A stretch of 64,000 nt of DNA, from the NCBI GenBank assembly GCA_012931725.1, contig CM022946.1, positions 2,769,200-2,833,199 on the forward strand, in the 5' to 3' direction. Under the pieces are notes generated by a model that saw only the letters and a program-made list of their open reading frames with translations, was not told the origin of the DNA and did not search any database. The stretch comes from Litsea cubeba. Its lineage: Eukaryota; Streptophyta; Magnoliopsida; Laurales; Lauraceae. Below, one piece after another: positions 31,801 to 43,513 of this stretch (positions are counted from its first letter, which is position 1; each line of letters begins with the position of its first letter). The position numbers and the translations under genes were made by a program.

Positions 31801-33969
31801 GAATTTCTTGGGTGATTCTTGATCTTTTCTTTTTTTGCTATCTTTGTCCAAGACTAGCAAAACATGAGATAAATTTGATTCGTTTGATATTTTTTTGGGT
31901 GTACAAGTCACAATCATTATTTAAATTTCTGTAACTTTGACTTCAGTCAATGGTTTCTTGGGATAAAACTTGATTCATTTTCTTTTCTAACACCTTTTGG
32001 CCAATTTTTACCCCGTTTTTCTAATTTGATAATGATTCTGATTTCAGAATGGACAGACACTGGCTCAGTTTCAAACCACTCCTTTTATCGTTCTTCCTCT
32101 CTACCAGATCAGCGCTACCAAGCTCTTCTAACCATTAACCAGGCCATTGTTAATAAAATACCAAGCCCATTTGATACACACCATTCAAGAAGTCTATCTC
32201 TGAATACCGAGGAGGATGCTATAGGTTCTAGTTCCAATTGCTCAGGAATCAAAGACGGTGTCAGTATTGCATGTAGCTCTAGAAGCTATCAAACAGATAA
32301 CAAGTCATGGATTTCTGATCAAGTGTCCATGTCAGATATTATGACAGATCTATCATTGTCAGGCCAGGTAATAGGTTTTTATCTGTCAATCAGTGTCAGT
32401 GAACCAGAAATTAGGGGTGGTTTGGTCAAGCCCGGCGTTGCAATACTATACATGCATGCTTCAATGTCAAAATATTTCAATAGTCATGTTGATGGTCGTC
32501 CAAACACAATTGAGTTCTGACAATAAATGCAATATGGAGATATTCAGAGCTAAATGTATCGGTATTGCAATACTGAAGAAGGCAGGATTTTGAAGAATTC
32601 ATCTCTGTGTTCAAACACACCCTAAGAGACTATGCCTCTTAATCGGGAACTAATATCAATTAGGATACCAGAGATTCAATATATGTGCTGCATTGGTCTT
32701 CTCATTCTTAATTCAATCTCTTTTTCAGGTAGATGTTGATTTCGAGCTAGAAAGACTCAGAATTGAACTCAGACATGCTCAAGGGATGTATGAGATGGCC
32801 CAAAATGAGACAAATGATGCTTCTCGACATGTAAGTTTCATTCAGTTCTAGCGTCCAAAATTACACAGTCTGCATGCTGACATGTGGAAGATACAATCTA
32901 ATCATCAGGTGGTGCCTAGTCCAAAGATGCTCCCTGGACCAAAAATCAATTTGGCATATTCATCAGATGGACTACCAAAATAAAGAAAATTCAAAATTTT
33001 GGTGAACCTGAATATTAAGCTTCTTCTACATGATGATACACATGGTTCTTACACATTTTGGCATGTGCTTTGTGTAGTTTAGGTTCAACATAACTACCTT
33101 CATAAAAGACAGTAGAATTCATGGGAATTTGAATTGACAATTATGCTCACATCTTTGCTTTCTGTTAGTTGAATGAACTAAGTAGACGTCGCCTCGAAGA
33201 AGCAATCAAACTCAAAGAGATACGCCTCCGAGAAGAGCAGGCTAGGAAGCTGGCAAGGCAAGAAAAGGAAGAAATTGAGGGTATGAAACGAGAAGCTGAA
33301 CTTGTGAGGGAATGTGCTGAAAGAGAAGCTTCCCAGAGAAAGGAAGCAGAGGTTAAAGCCAATCGTGATGCCGAGGAGATACAGAAGCTTGAAAAGGCAC
33401 TTACATGTTCTAATCAGCAATACATGAAGTTTTCATGGGAAGAGATAGTATCTGCTACCTCATCATTCTCTGACGCTCTTAAGATTGGAATGGGTGGCTA
33501 TGGAATGGTTTATAAGTGCACCTTGCATCACACTACAGCAGCAGTAAAAGTTCTCCACTCAAATGAGGAGCAAAGGAACAAGCAGTTTGAACAGGAGGTA
33601 ATGGAGGATTTTGGAAATAAGCAGTGCCTAGAAATTTAGGCTGTCTTTGGATGGACCCTGAACTGCCAGAGGTTTGAGTTTGGAGTTGCTGGGGAATCAG
33701 GGACTACTATCAGGACACTGGTTTTCCATCTACTCTACGAAAACCTTACCACTTCCAATCATCAATATGGACCTAAGAAAAAAAAAAAAGAACAGAAAAC
33801 AATGCCTCAGCTAATGTGGCTTCTGACATCAGAACTACCTCATATACATGCCACTGACTGACTGACATATTCAAATTAAACGTGGTTCATGGACATCTTA
33901 ATGCATCATTACTGTATTCATGGAATTAATTTTTTTTAGCATTCCATTCATGATTCATGCTTGAGACAA

Positions 33970-34000
<31 letters not shown>

Positions 34001-35945
34001 TTATTATTTCATGTATAGAGACACAGCATTACTTGACTTACTCTTGTGAATTTATTCCAAAACTGAACGTGGCATGTAACAAAAGCTAAATCGTATGTCA
34101 CATTTGCCCCCAGTTAACGTGTCACATAACTCATAAAACTTCTGTTTTCAATTTATAGGACACGTGAGATTGCATGAGCAGTGCAAACTAATTTTCACAT
34201 TTTACTTATAATCTATGAAGATAATCATGTGTTTTGGATTTTACACAATTCAATACATTCAGATCTCTAGTACTATAGACGTATTACCTTGGAAATTTAA
34301 GTCCTAACATCGTATGACCATTATTTAACTTTACGGCCATATGTTGCCTTAAGGGTCTAACTAGTTTTTTCTTCATTTTTTTCAATCACTTGCAGCTTGA
34401 AATCCTGAGCACAATTCGTCATCCCCATTTGCTGCTGCTTCTCGGTGCATGTCTAGATCATGGTTGCTTGGTTTATGAGTACATGGAAAATGGTAGCCTA
34501 GATGACAGGTTATTTCGAAAAAACAATACCCCTCCCATCCCTTGGTTTGTGCGTTATCGAATAGCTTGGGAAATAGCATCAGCCCTGGTTTTCCTGCATA
34601 ATGCAGAGCCAAAGCCGATAGTTCATCGTGACCTGAAACCTGCAAACATCTTGCTTGACCGTAACTTTGTAAGCAAGATTGGTGATGTTGGCATTTCTAC
34701 ATTACTTCCCACTGCTAGTTCTTCCATGTCTACCATGGCCAAGGACACTGCTCCTGCTGGGACATTTTGCTACATAGACCCTGAGTATCAGAGAACTGGA
34801 AAAGTCTCACCGAAATCTGATGTCTATGCTTTTGGGATGGTGATCTTACAGTTGCTGACTTCCAAACCACCTTTGGCACTTACTGAAACTGTTGAAACAG
34901 CATTGGAAGAAGGCCGTCTGGTGGACATTTTGGATTCTAAAGCAGGGAAATGGCCGATCGAAGAGACGCAAGAATTAGCTGCCTTAGGGCTGAGTTGTGC
35001 AGAATTAAGGCGTCGTGACAGGCCTGACTTGAAGGATAAAGTTCTTCCAATGCTGGAGAGACTAAAAGAGATTGCAGCTAGGGCCCAAGAATTGGTACCT
35101 GTTGTCCCATCTGTCCCTCCAAACCACTTCATATGTCCTATACTTAAGGTTTGTTGTCTCCTATCACAGCGTCTGGCTTGTAACTATCTACTAAGATTTT
35201 TAAATCAAATGTGTCTGCGCCATTAATGGCCTGTTTTCAGGCACACATTATTTGCTGTCATTTCATTAGTAAAATTATTGTTGTAGGCTTAGAAAGTTTA
35301 CTGAGATAATCCAGATATCATCATATTTCATGGTTGTTTTGTGATACTTTATGATATTGACATCTGTTCATTGAATCGGTACAACCAGTGATACAGGTGG
35401 TCTCACCTTTTGATAATCTAGTGCACCCATCATGGAATGGGACGTGTCGTGGTATTCCCCTATTGGATCGCCACAGCTATCTTAATTTGTGGATTGTAAA
35501 TATAAAAAAATAGCCAATGGTCCACATTTAATGAGTTAAAAGTTGGCCTGTAACCTGATGGGGAGGGTATTGGGGTATTTTTTATTCTCTCTGAGGCTGG
35601 CCATATCAGCAGTTATGATCACAAAAAGGTTTCCTTCATTTGAAGTTCATATACAAAGGAAATGACATGAATGAACATTGCATATTCCTTCCGTTTGTGC
35701 TTTAACTCTTTAACTTACAGATTGCTCTTTGATGCTTATGAAACTTGTGCTTTCTTATACAGGATGTTATGGAGGACCCCTGTGTTGCAGCTGATGGGTA
35801 CACCTATGAGCGCAGAGCAATTGAACAATGGCTCAGCACGAATGATAAATCGCCAATGACGAATGCACCACTTCCCCATAAGAATCTCACACCCAATTTC
35901 AACCTCTATTCTGCAATTATGGAGTGGAAGTCCAAACACCAATAA
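25862..35945 (+). CDS. U-box domain-containing receptor-like cytoplasmic kinase (USP / coiled coil / kinase / U-box)
   Basis: This joins a universal-stress-protein domain, a Ser/Thr kinase and a C-terminal U-box (E3 ubiquitin ligase) in one chain, the layout of plant PUB32-35/51-53-type proteins. Exons: 25862-26054, 29301-29422, 29499-29620, 31136-31335, 32048-32367, 32729-32830, 33169-33597, 34396-35148, 35763-35945. Together they give an unbroken 807-residue frame with TAA at 35943. USP is about residues 13-165 (VAVNGKRNCKSALKWAL, TLVIGGSSRSLLAR). A Ser-rich linker follows, then a charged coiled coil (about 320-440). Kinase: glycine loop GMGGYG near 460, Lys in AAVKVL near 478, HRDLKPAN with Asp near 575. 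DVG replaces the usual DFG near 593, which I recall as usual in this family. U-box about 738-800 (ICPILK, DVMEDPCVAADGYTYER, PMTNAPL). No signal peptide or membrane segment is seen. Intron 1 (3.2 kb) carries a MITE. Confidence 0.93.
26812..27033. mobile_element. GGCCTGTTTG-type MITE in kinase intron 1
   Basis: Ends GGGCCTGTTTGTTTGCAT and ATGATACAAACAGGC are inverted repeats. Related elements at about 37136-37455, 45288-45796 and 56696-57025 share the same ends, so this is a small family. The target duplication is unclear. Confidence 0.65.
30571..30696 (+). mobile_element. tRNA-derived SINE in kinase intron 3
   Basis: The head GGCCGTTGCTCAGCTGGTTAGGG has an A-box-like motif. A weaker B-box-like GAGTTTAAGTCTC follows about 45 bp later. 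The same head is in the SINE at 429-515. No clear target duplication; the right end is approximate. Confidence 0.6.
31348..31579 (+). mobile_element. TRIM-like element remnant in kinase intron 4
   Basis: Two direct repeats of about 55-63 bp (TATGGGCCTTCCACCTATCA to TTTTCTTACA) lie at 31348-31402 and 31517-31579. Right after the first is TGGTATCAGAGC (31403-31414), the usual primer-binding site complementary to initiator tRNA-Met. Just before the second is a purine-rich tract ending in 25 consecutive Gs. This is the order LTR, primer site, polypurine tract, LTR with almost nothing between. No clean target duplication is seen. The first repeat starts only 12 bp after the exon-4 splice donor. 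Confidence 0.65.
31492..31516 (+). repeat. G25 homopolymer
   Basis: There are 25 consecutive G residues in kinase intron 4, at the polypurine-tract position of the TRIM-like remnant. The exact length may be unreliable in assembly. Confidence 0.9.
33970..34000. repeat. AAT microsatellite
   Basis: About ten tandem AAT units in the intron between kinase exons 7 and 8. Confidence 0.9.
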
Positions 35946-36159
35946 TTCCCCATTTTAATCATTGTTTCAGTGAAGACCCATTTAATAAGCCATGCCTCGG
36001 ACTTACCCAAATTTCACAGTATTGCAGCTGAGAATCTCCGTGCTAGTGCATTTGAAATGCACGGAAGCCACTTTATGCATGGAAATAGATGCAGGTGGCA
36101 TTCAGATTTTTGCAAATCAACTTAGGCAAGTTTAGGAAATAGTTTGTAAATAGAATTTG

Positions 36160-36162
<3 letters not shown>

Positions 36163-36191
<29 letters not shown>
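36163..36191. repeat. TA microsatellite downstream of the kinase gene
   Basis: A TA dinucleotide run of about 14 units lies about 220 bp after the kinase stop codon, in the probable 3' UTR or flank. Confidence 0.9.
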
Positions 36192-36194
<3 letters not shown>

Positions 36195-37135
36195 AAAAAG
36201 GTCTATCATAGAGCATCATTATCTAATGTATTTGCATACCAGAATGTATATGTTCATGTCATGTCATGTTTGTTTTAGAGTTGTAAGTGTTGCCTCACCG
36301 TAAATGTATTTTATTGTACTTAAGAGTTCTTCTCATTGGCATCTTCTTGTGTAAGAGAACATGACAATGAATCATTTTCTGAATGGCAAGTTATGGGTGT
36401 TTTGTATGGTTGTCTACTGGTTTTTATCAAACTCTTTCTTCTCATCTGTTTTGGTTGATGCAGTTAAAGCAGCTTGTCACTGGGGAGTTCTATATTGGGA
36501 TTATTCTCATTTTTACCCTCTCGATGGTAATATGTTCAGTTGAATGTCTGGAGTGATAAAGCTTCTATAAATCAAATGGTCGTTTTCATCGGACAGTACA
36601 TTAGAGTGCATCCCAAATTGTAATATTTTGAATACTTTTGGCAGGAATACTCATTCAATCTGCTTCTGGGTAACAGCCTCAACTCAGTGATTTGAGTATT
36701 TGATAATACCCATGGAGCCCACATGCATATGCTAAGATGAATGTAGAGACTAGAGAGTAGAGACCAACAGCAAAGAAACAGACTGTAAGTGAGTGCACAA
36801 TTAAGTCTTCAGATATGACTTGTTTGGAAGAGAAAATCAGAAATTGTCACCCAGGATAGATTTGGACATGTTCATATGAGACAGGATTCCTTCTACAAGG
36901 TCCAATAATTGAAGTGATGCAATGTAAGAGAATAAGAAGAGATTTCAGCAAAAAAGGAAAGAAGAGACGACTGCAATGAGCTTGAAATATGCAACTCCAT
37001 TATGACAACTTGTTTAGAATGTGGAGGGACAGAAGACAACATAGTAGCCTAAATATAGAGATCAAAGCATAGCCTTGAATAGTGATGGAGGAAAAATAGA
37101 ACTCACAAAATAAATTAAGATGATAAACTTTTATA
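36192..37135. other. 3' flank of the kinase gene, no gene
   Basis: Likely 3' UTR at the beginning, then AT-rich intergenic sequence. The open frame at 36361-36543 has no family resemblance. Confidence 0.45.
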
Positions 37136-37455
37136 GGGCTTGTTTGTTTCATTTAATTGAATTTCTAGAAACTTTATAACTATATTTGTATAAGAGAAAA
37201 TAAATAAAGTAGTGAAGAAATCAAAGGTGAATATCAAAAAATGACCATCAAATAACATCTCCTTTAATGGCAATTAACTCAAAGGAAGATGAGAAGTGAA
37301 TATTCATTCATCACCCTAGTAATTCAGATTAATCTTAGGAAAATTAAGGTCGCATCTACATTATTACCTCATATCTTTCACCCATCGCCTCTTTAATAAT
37401 CCTTTTGTGAAGCAGACCATAAATTTTTACGTATTCTACGCAAACAAACAAACCC
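37136..37455. mobile_element. GGCCTGTTTG-type MITE
   Basis: The ends GGGCTTGTTTGTTTCAT and GCAAACAAACAAACCC are inverted repeats, related to the elements at 26812, 45288 and 56696. Internal sequence is AT-rich and non-coding. Confidence 0.7.
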
Positions 37456-38376
37456 TTAAATTATTTTCCAAATTGGACAAGCTCCAGTTATCAGCTAATA
37501 ATGGGACAGATTTTAAGCCGCAATCTTTTGAGAAACTGGTATTTATATTGGAGGTGCCAGGAGGAAATCATCCTTTTATTGGATCCAAACATTAGTCAAA
37601 AAGTCAAAATATGGCTAAGCTCTAGAGAACTTCAGCAATACTGGCCAATACTCGGTCAAACTCATTCAACTCACCTGACTCAGTGACTTGCCTAGCAGAG
37701 TTAGCAAAAAAAAAAAAAAAAACCACAAAGAGTAGTTCATGGTCCATTAGGTTCAGCTCAAAAGCCCAAGCTCAACATCAATCAAATGATACATAACCCC
37801 CAATTAAGCCCAACATGGTCCAAGCTTTCTATGCCTGAGATCAACCTTGTCAACATTTTAGCAAACCCTATATCCTGTCTGATCTGTCATTAGTTCTTCA
37901 TATATATAATTAACAAAAACAGCATTCAGTTTTAAATATCTGTTTCCTGTCTGCTCACACCTTGCAATGATCCAATGGATGTGATGATGTCTGAGACAAC
38001 ACACTGGTGTGGGCCAGGGCCACCTACCTAAGTTTAGAACAATTAAAAAAATAAACATATGATTAGAGAACTACAGGGTATGATTAAGGCAGCCACCATG
38101 CATATTAATTAAATATCTACTTAAAAGTGGAGACTGCATCTAAAGAGTCAAAATAAATTGAAGAATCCTGATTGGATTAATTAAATATTAAAACAACTTG
38201 ATGAATCCTAATTGGTTTGTTCTAGTGCTAACACAAACCATCACATGCATCATCTGAGAAAACCCACTAAAATAATATCCTCTCCTGAACCATCACTGAT
38301 CACAGCCGTCTATCTGGTGGGCCATGCCTGGATGGTCCAATTGGAGCATCCTATTCTTTATTATCCTAGTCAGCAG

Positions 38377-38789
38377 CACGTGCCATGCAACCGCATGTGA
38401 GGGAGAGGCGTGTCGGGCCAGCCATCCGTACGCCGCACGTGCGACGAAAGCATACCTTTGTATCGTTGTCCGAAAACAGCACTAGATTCCCCCGATTCGG
38501 GCAGATGGTCACGTGAGGACCAGCTAAGGCCACCACATGGCAGACAAGATAGGGTGGGCCCCACATGTCCCACACGTGCGAGCAGCACTTCTTCCACTTT
38601 GGAAACAGGCGGCTTGGATTGTTCTATAGGTTGGATCGAACGGTTGGGATTTTGGAATATTTGGTACACGTGCCGGCTGGGGAATTTTGCTTGGGAAGGT
38701 GGCAGGAAAAGAAACCCTAGAAAATGTTTCAAAGTCCCAATGATTTTCTTTCGGTTTGACCGGTTGACCTTTGGGACATCGCGCACGTG
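38377..38789. promoter_or_regulatory. Cluster of six CACGTG G-boxes
   Basis: Perfect CACGTG palindromes lie at 38377, 38436, 38510, 38573, 38667 and 38784, six within 413 bp, in a locally GC- and CpG-rich stretch unlike its AT-rich surroundings. G-boxes bind plant bZIP and bHLH factors, and flanked as here some match ABA-response elements. No gene starts nearby that I can recognise. Overlapping open frames on both strands (38410-38838 plus, 38370-38786 minus) look like products of composition. Confidence 0.6.
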
Positions 38790-39174
38790 TGGCCTCGCTG
38801 TCGTTAGGGTAGGTGCCCTAGGTCTTTTGGGTTTCTAAACCACCTCTATTGCACATGAGTGCACTTTCCAACAAATTTTGTATAGGGAAAATGCCCATAC
38901 TTTTTTTTAGGTCTTTTGAGTAAATACTATTAAAGAAGGTTCAAGTTGTGGGTAATTAGTTTTTAAAGAAGTTCAATTGTGAACAAATACAAAAATAAAT
39001 TAGGTTGAAAACTTGAGTATATAATGTAATATTTTCAAAATGTTCTTAATATTTGTCACACTGAGACTAACCCTCATGTTCAATAAATAGACAAGAGCCT
39101 TGCCATTTGTTATGAAGAAATTGCATTTTATCAATGAGAATTCAATGGTCACCATCTCCACATAACAAAAAGAT

Positions 39175-39348
39175 TTTTTTTTTCTTACTATCGGAAGGTT
39201 CCCAAATCTTTGTGCTGGACTAATCCCTCCGAACCCAAAGGAAAATAAGATAAACTCCCTTGTAGCCCAGTGTGGTAGTGCAGTTTTAAACATATAACTT
39301 TCAGATGAAAACCGTAGTCCTAGGTCAACTGAGCTACCTCTTGGAATT
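39175..39348 (-). mobile_element. tRNA-derived SINE with 15-bp target duplication
   Basis: On the minus strand the head is CCAAGAGGTAGCTCAGTTGA with an A-box-like motif, the body is about 150 bp, and the tail is a short A-run. The flanking repeats ACATAACAAAAAGAT (39160-39174) and ACATAATAAAAAGAT (39349-39363) differ at one base, a convincing L1-type target duplication. Confidence 0.85.
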
Positions 39349-39363
39349 ACATAATAAAAAGAT

Positions 39364-40508
39364 TAATGAATAAAGAATTATAAAGAAAATTTTTTTAAAT
39401 ATAAATGTATCCCCAATGAGTTAAAATGTATTTGATTGCAAGCATTTGGAGATATATTGATCCGATCCCCCGGAACAAAAGAGGCCCTTAAATGTAACCC
39501 ATTTGCATGAAAACTCTTTGCTTTCCAAATGATTCATTCATCTATTTTAATCAACAACATTTGATATACATTATGCCTACCCCGAAAACCCTTGCTTCAA
39601 GGAGTAAAAGTGGTCCCACAAACTTTCCACGGTGAGCTTGATCTGTAATCAGTTGAAATGATTATTTAGAGCCCCATGGAAATGAGCATGTGGACAAAGA
39701 AAGATAATGAAATGATTATTCCCCAATCAAGCATCTGAGTGTCACCATCTGACTCTACATTTCCAGGAAACTCATGGAAAACAATAAAATATACGATCAA
39801 ATCTAAAAAGGTAGATGTGGATCTTGGTGAAACAAGGGGCATCATCATCACGTGCAGATCACATGGCGAAGGTGGGGCCCTTGGGCATGATGGAAATTGT
39901 CGGGTGGGGAACACGTGGGACACCTACCATGCAACTATGGGGACAATCAATCATCACCCCAACCGACATAATTGCCGGGAACCCTCCCCTCCCTCGTATT
40001 ATTTATATTTATACTTGGCCATATGTTTGGATAGGGTAAAAATAAAGTAAATGTGAAGTTAAGTGTGACTCAATAATTTAAGATTTTAGCTCTAATATAT
40101 TTGAATGAGTATGGTGAGAGTATGGTGAGAGATGAAGTATTGTTGTTAGCTATATTTATATTTATTTTAATTTAATTCTAAATATTTTTATTGTTTTGAA
40201 TAAAATTGAATTCTACTCAATCAACTTTTCATCTAGTACGGTCCTCACATGAAATCTACTTCACTTTACTATTATAGTTGACCCAACATGATTAATCCCT
40301 CGAGTAGCACCTACGTACCAAATCCACACAAACTTACATTAGATAGATATAAGTCATGTTTCGAATATATTGGAAAAACATGGGTTTTATCAAGACATTA
40401 ATACGAGTGATGTCGCATAAGACACAACAATTTCTAAAGATCATAAACATGAAATAAATATAATATATTGGAGATTCTTCTATTTTCTGTCCTTCATATT
40501 ATTTCAAT
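39364..40508. other. Intergenic, no gene; two more G-boxes
   Basis: No exon is recognisable. CACGTG occurs at 39849 and 39912, in a locally GC-rich stretch (39840-39995) followed by a TATTTATATTTATA run. This is promoter-like, but no gene follows. Confidence 0.4.
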
Positions 40509-40518
40509 TTTTTTCAGA

Positions 40519-40625
40519 TTTTTTTTCCAACGGATGGTTCTCAACTCTTTGGGCTAGACTAATCCCTTCAAACCCAGAGAGAAGTCAGATAAAATCCCTG
40601 TGGCCTCCAGGTGGACTCGACCTTT
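40519..40625 (-). mobile_element. Truncated SINE related to 39175-39348
   Basis: Words such as GGCTAGACTAATCCCTTCAA and CAGATAAAATCCCTGTGGCC match the body of the 39175-39348 SINE, with the tRNA-like head missing. No target duplication could be seen. Confidence 0.55.
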
Positions 40626-41698
40626 TTTTAAGTATTTTTCATCTTCCATGTTGATATTTTACTATTATATTCAAAATATTTGTGATGGTTGTGATTTCCT
40701 TTCAACGACCTATATTTTGGAAAAAAGACAACTTGCGAAGTTATAATAAATATTTTGTGCGGTTACCTCTAAGCAGATGGAAGATAAAAAGAGCTAATTA
40801 AAGTCGTGAATGTCGAGTAAAATGTTTGTTTATATCTCACAATCGCAAATCTAGTAGCTTCCTTCGGTAATGTTTTTCAATTACTTCTTGGTTGATGATT
40901 AAAAAAATACATTTTAGATGATGGTGATCAATTCATTTTGAACTATTATTATTATAATTACCTCCAACTATTATATCTAAATTATTTTTCTTAAGGTGTT
41001 TTTGAATGAAAATCTCTAAGATTTTATTATCAAATTGACAATCAATAGGTAAAATACTCAATTCTCTTATCCCTACTGTTATGATGGTTCAACTACATAA
41101 GGATTAAGAATAGGGAGCTCTCTTCCATTTTTTGTCAACTTTGAAAAATTAAGATTGATGGTTTTCAAGTGTTAGACATAAGATATACTCACTGTTAGGT
41201 CAAAAGCATGACAGGCCTAAGTGAAATCGTTAGGACACAAATAACGTGTCAGGCCAAGCTCGTGGGGACACAAAAATTGTGTCAGGCAGTAAGTGGTCTC
41301 GCTATAGCAAGAACGGCGATGTTTGCCCAGTTGGATCCGGACTCTGATAGAAAGTTTGAGAAAACTCTCTTTTCTAAGTGGATAATTACAAGGAGTCTTA
41401 AGCACGAATTAGGGGCTATAAATTGGGTGTTTCTCACAACCCAAATGTAAGACAAATTATCTCTCAAGTTCTGAATTTGTGATCTAATTGAGGTAAATAT
41501 TCTCTAGAAATTTTTGAAGAGTTGTGCTGCTAAGTACTCTAAAGAGCCAGATTCTTCTGCATCCCTTGTAGATGATCATCTTCTTGCGTAGAAGATTTAG
41601 GGTACAAGATCTTTAAATTGGTCTACTCAATAAGTCAGCCCACTAGTGTGCAAAAAATAATAATCTACGCAGCGGAATTGATGCTTCTGAAACTGTGA

Positions 41699-42488
41699 AT
41701 GGCAAGTTTGTGGCTTTCATGGCTAAGTCTCCGTCTGACATATGCTGATTGTGTCAAGATGAAAAAATATTGCAATAAGATTATTATCAAGCTTCAGGCT
41801 GCTCAAAAAGAAAATTCTGCATTGAAAATTGAATTAGAGCAAGCACTTGAAAATGTTCATATATTTGAAAGTTATAAAATTTTGCATGGCTGAAACTTTG
41901 ACTACTGAGGGTCAAAAATTTAAGAAGGCTAAACAAGAAATAGTGAATCTGAAGAAATAGATAGTGATTGTGAACGCTGAAAAAGAAGATTTGTAAGGAA
42001 GATTGAAGATCACTCTGTCTGAGCTAAAAGTAAAACAAGCTTCACTAAACAAGATGAACACTGGTTCAAAGACTCTTACAAATATCTTATGCAGCTAGAA
42101 GTCTCCTTTTGAGAGAAGCGGTCTCGGTTATGATCATGGTGCATCCACTTCAAAAGCTAAAGGTAACACAATTTTTGTTTCAAGTGTTGCACATGCTACT
42201 CCACATACTGCACTTTTAAATAATGTGTCGAGTAGTTTCAAGAAAAAGATTGTGTCATGCGTTGCACGCACGCCCACTTGTCACCATTGTGGAATGAAAA
42301 AACACATTCGTCCCCATTGCAAGAAGCTGCAAAGTGTACCTAAGACCAAGCAATGGTGGAAGAATTTTTCTCCACCCAAGACGACTCCAATTTGGGTAAG
42401 AAAGTCTGATTTGCATAAGGAGTTTGCTCACATTGTGCTGAAAGCTCAAACTACACAAGTGTGGGTGGCTAATTATAAAAAGCCCTGA
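41699..42488 (+). pseudogene. Copia-type gag remnant with zinc knuckle
   Basis: One open piece (41699-41893) codes for a Lys/Glu/Leu-rich, probably coiled-coil segment. A second (42225-42488) contains CHHCGMKKHIRPHCKK, a CX2CX4HX4C zinc knuckle typical of retroelement Gag, then WVRKSDL. Stops and frame changes separate the pieces, and the chain ends at TGA 42486-42488 before any protease or later pol domain. It would not give a working polyprotein. Confidence 0.75.
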
Positions 42489-42788
42489 TCAAGGGGTCAA
42501 GTCCCCACACCCAGTGCTAATACGAAGATCATAGTGACGGGGAGTCAAAATTGAGGGGGAGCTACTGCTGGATCCAGATTGACGGAAGCTGCATGATTTT
42601 TTGTTTGTCAATTATGGACAAATTCAGGGGGAGAAGAATGAAGCCAGGGAGAGTTCTACAAGCTAAGGCAATTCAAGATCTACAGTGCTGATTTTTTTAT
42701 TTAAAATTCAATGTATTTTGGGTTTTTCTTTTGGGTAGATTATATTGTATTTGAGAGATTTGTTCAAGAATTGCCAAAAGGGAGAGAT

Positions 42789-43508
42789 TATTAGGTCAAA
42801 AGCATGACAGGCCTCAGAGAAATCGTCAGGATACAAAAAAACGTGTCAGGCAAAGCTCGTCGGGACACAAAAATTGTGTCAGGTAGTAAGTGGTCTCGCT
42901 ATAGCGAGAACGGCGATGTTTGCCCAGTTGGATCCGGACTATGAGAGAAAGTTTAAGAAAACTCTCTTTTCTAAGTGGATAATTACAAGGAGTTTTAAGC
43001 ACGAATTAGGGGCTATAAATTGGGTGTTTCTCACAACCCAAAAGTAAGAGATCATCTCTCAAATTCTGACTTTGTGATGTAATTGAGAGAAATATTATCT
43101 AGATATTTTTGAAGAGTTGTGCTGCCAAGTACTCTAGAGAGCCAAGTTCTTCTGCATCCCTTGTAGAAGACCATTTTCTTGCGTAAAAGATTTGAAGAGT
43201 CAAGCGCTTTATTGAGTTTGTTGCAATCAACGGTGTGAAGTCGTTGAAGCGTGAAACGACACAATGTAACTTCATTCTTTAGATAGGGGATATATGGGGA
43301 AGAAATCCGAGTTTCTTGTAATTGTGAGATTCATATTGTTTGATTAGATTCAGTTCGAATCGGTGGTTTTTCATCCGGTTAGGATTTTTCACCTTAAATT
43401 TTGTGTCCTTGTGATTTTATTTCTACTGTGTAGATTATTATTTTTTGCACACGAGTGGACTGATTTATTGAGTAGACCAATCTAGAGATCTTGAACCCTA
43501 AATCTTCA
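42789..43508 (+). repeat. 3' LTR of the copia-like element
   Basis: A 720-bp LTR. Its first base pair is changed (TATTAGG against TGTTAGG on the left). The first 405 bp match 41193-41600 with scattered differences, and its end (43421-43503) is inverted within the left LTR. Confidence 0.8.
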
Positions 43509-43513
43509 CTCAC

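Larger units (their letters stand above)
41193..43508 (+). mobile_element. Rearranged non-autonomous Ty1/copia-like LTR element
   Basis: It starts TGTTAGGTC and ends TTCA, with the 5-bp duplication CTCAC at 41188-41192 and 43509-43513. The right LTR is 42789-43508 (720 bp), preceded by the purine-rich CAAAAGGGAGAGA. The left LTR matches the right for only about 405 bp (41193-about 41600), after which 41594-41676 is the inverse of the right LTR end. I find no primer-binding site. The internal part keeps only gag-like pieces. Confidence 0.8.

Noticed and set aside
38370..38838. Overlapping open frames of about 140 residues on both strands
   Set aside because: No motif, no splice context and no homologous pattern. 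The CpG-rich G-box region simply has few stop codons.
39175..39348. Possible tRNA gene from TAGCTCAGTTGA
   Set aside because: The A-box is followed by a non-tRNA body, an A-rich tail and a 15-bp target duplication; this is a SINE.
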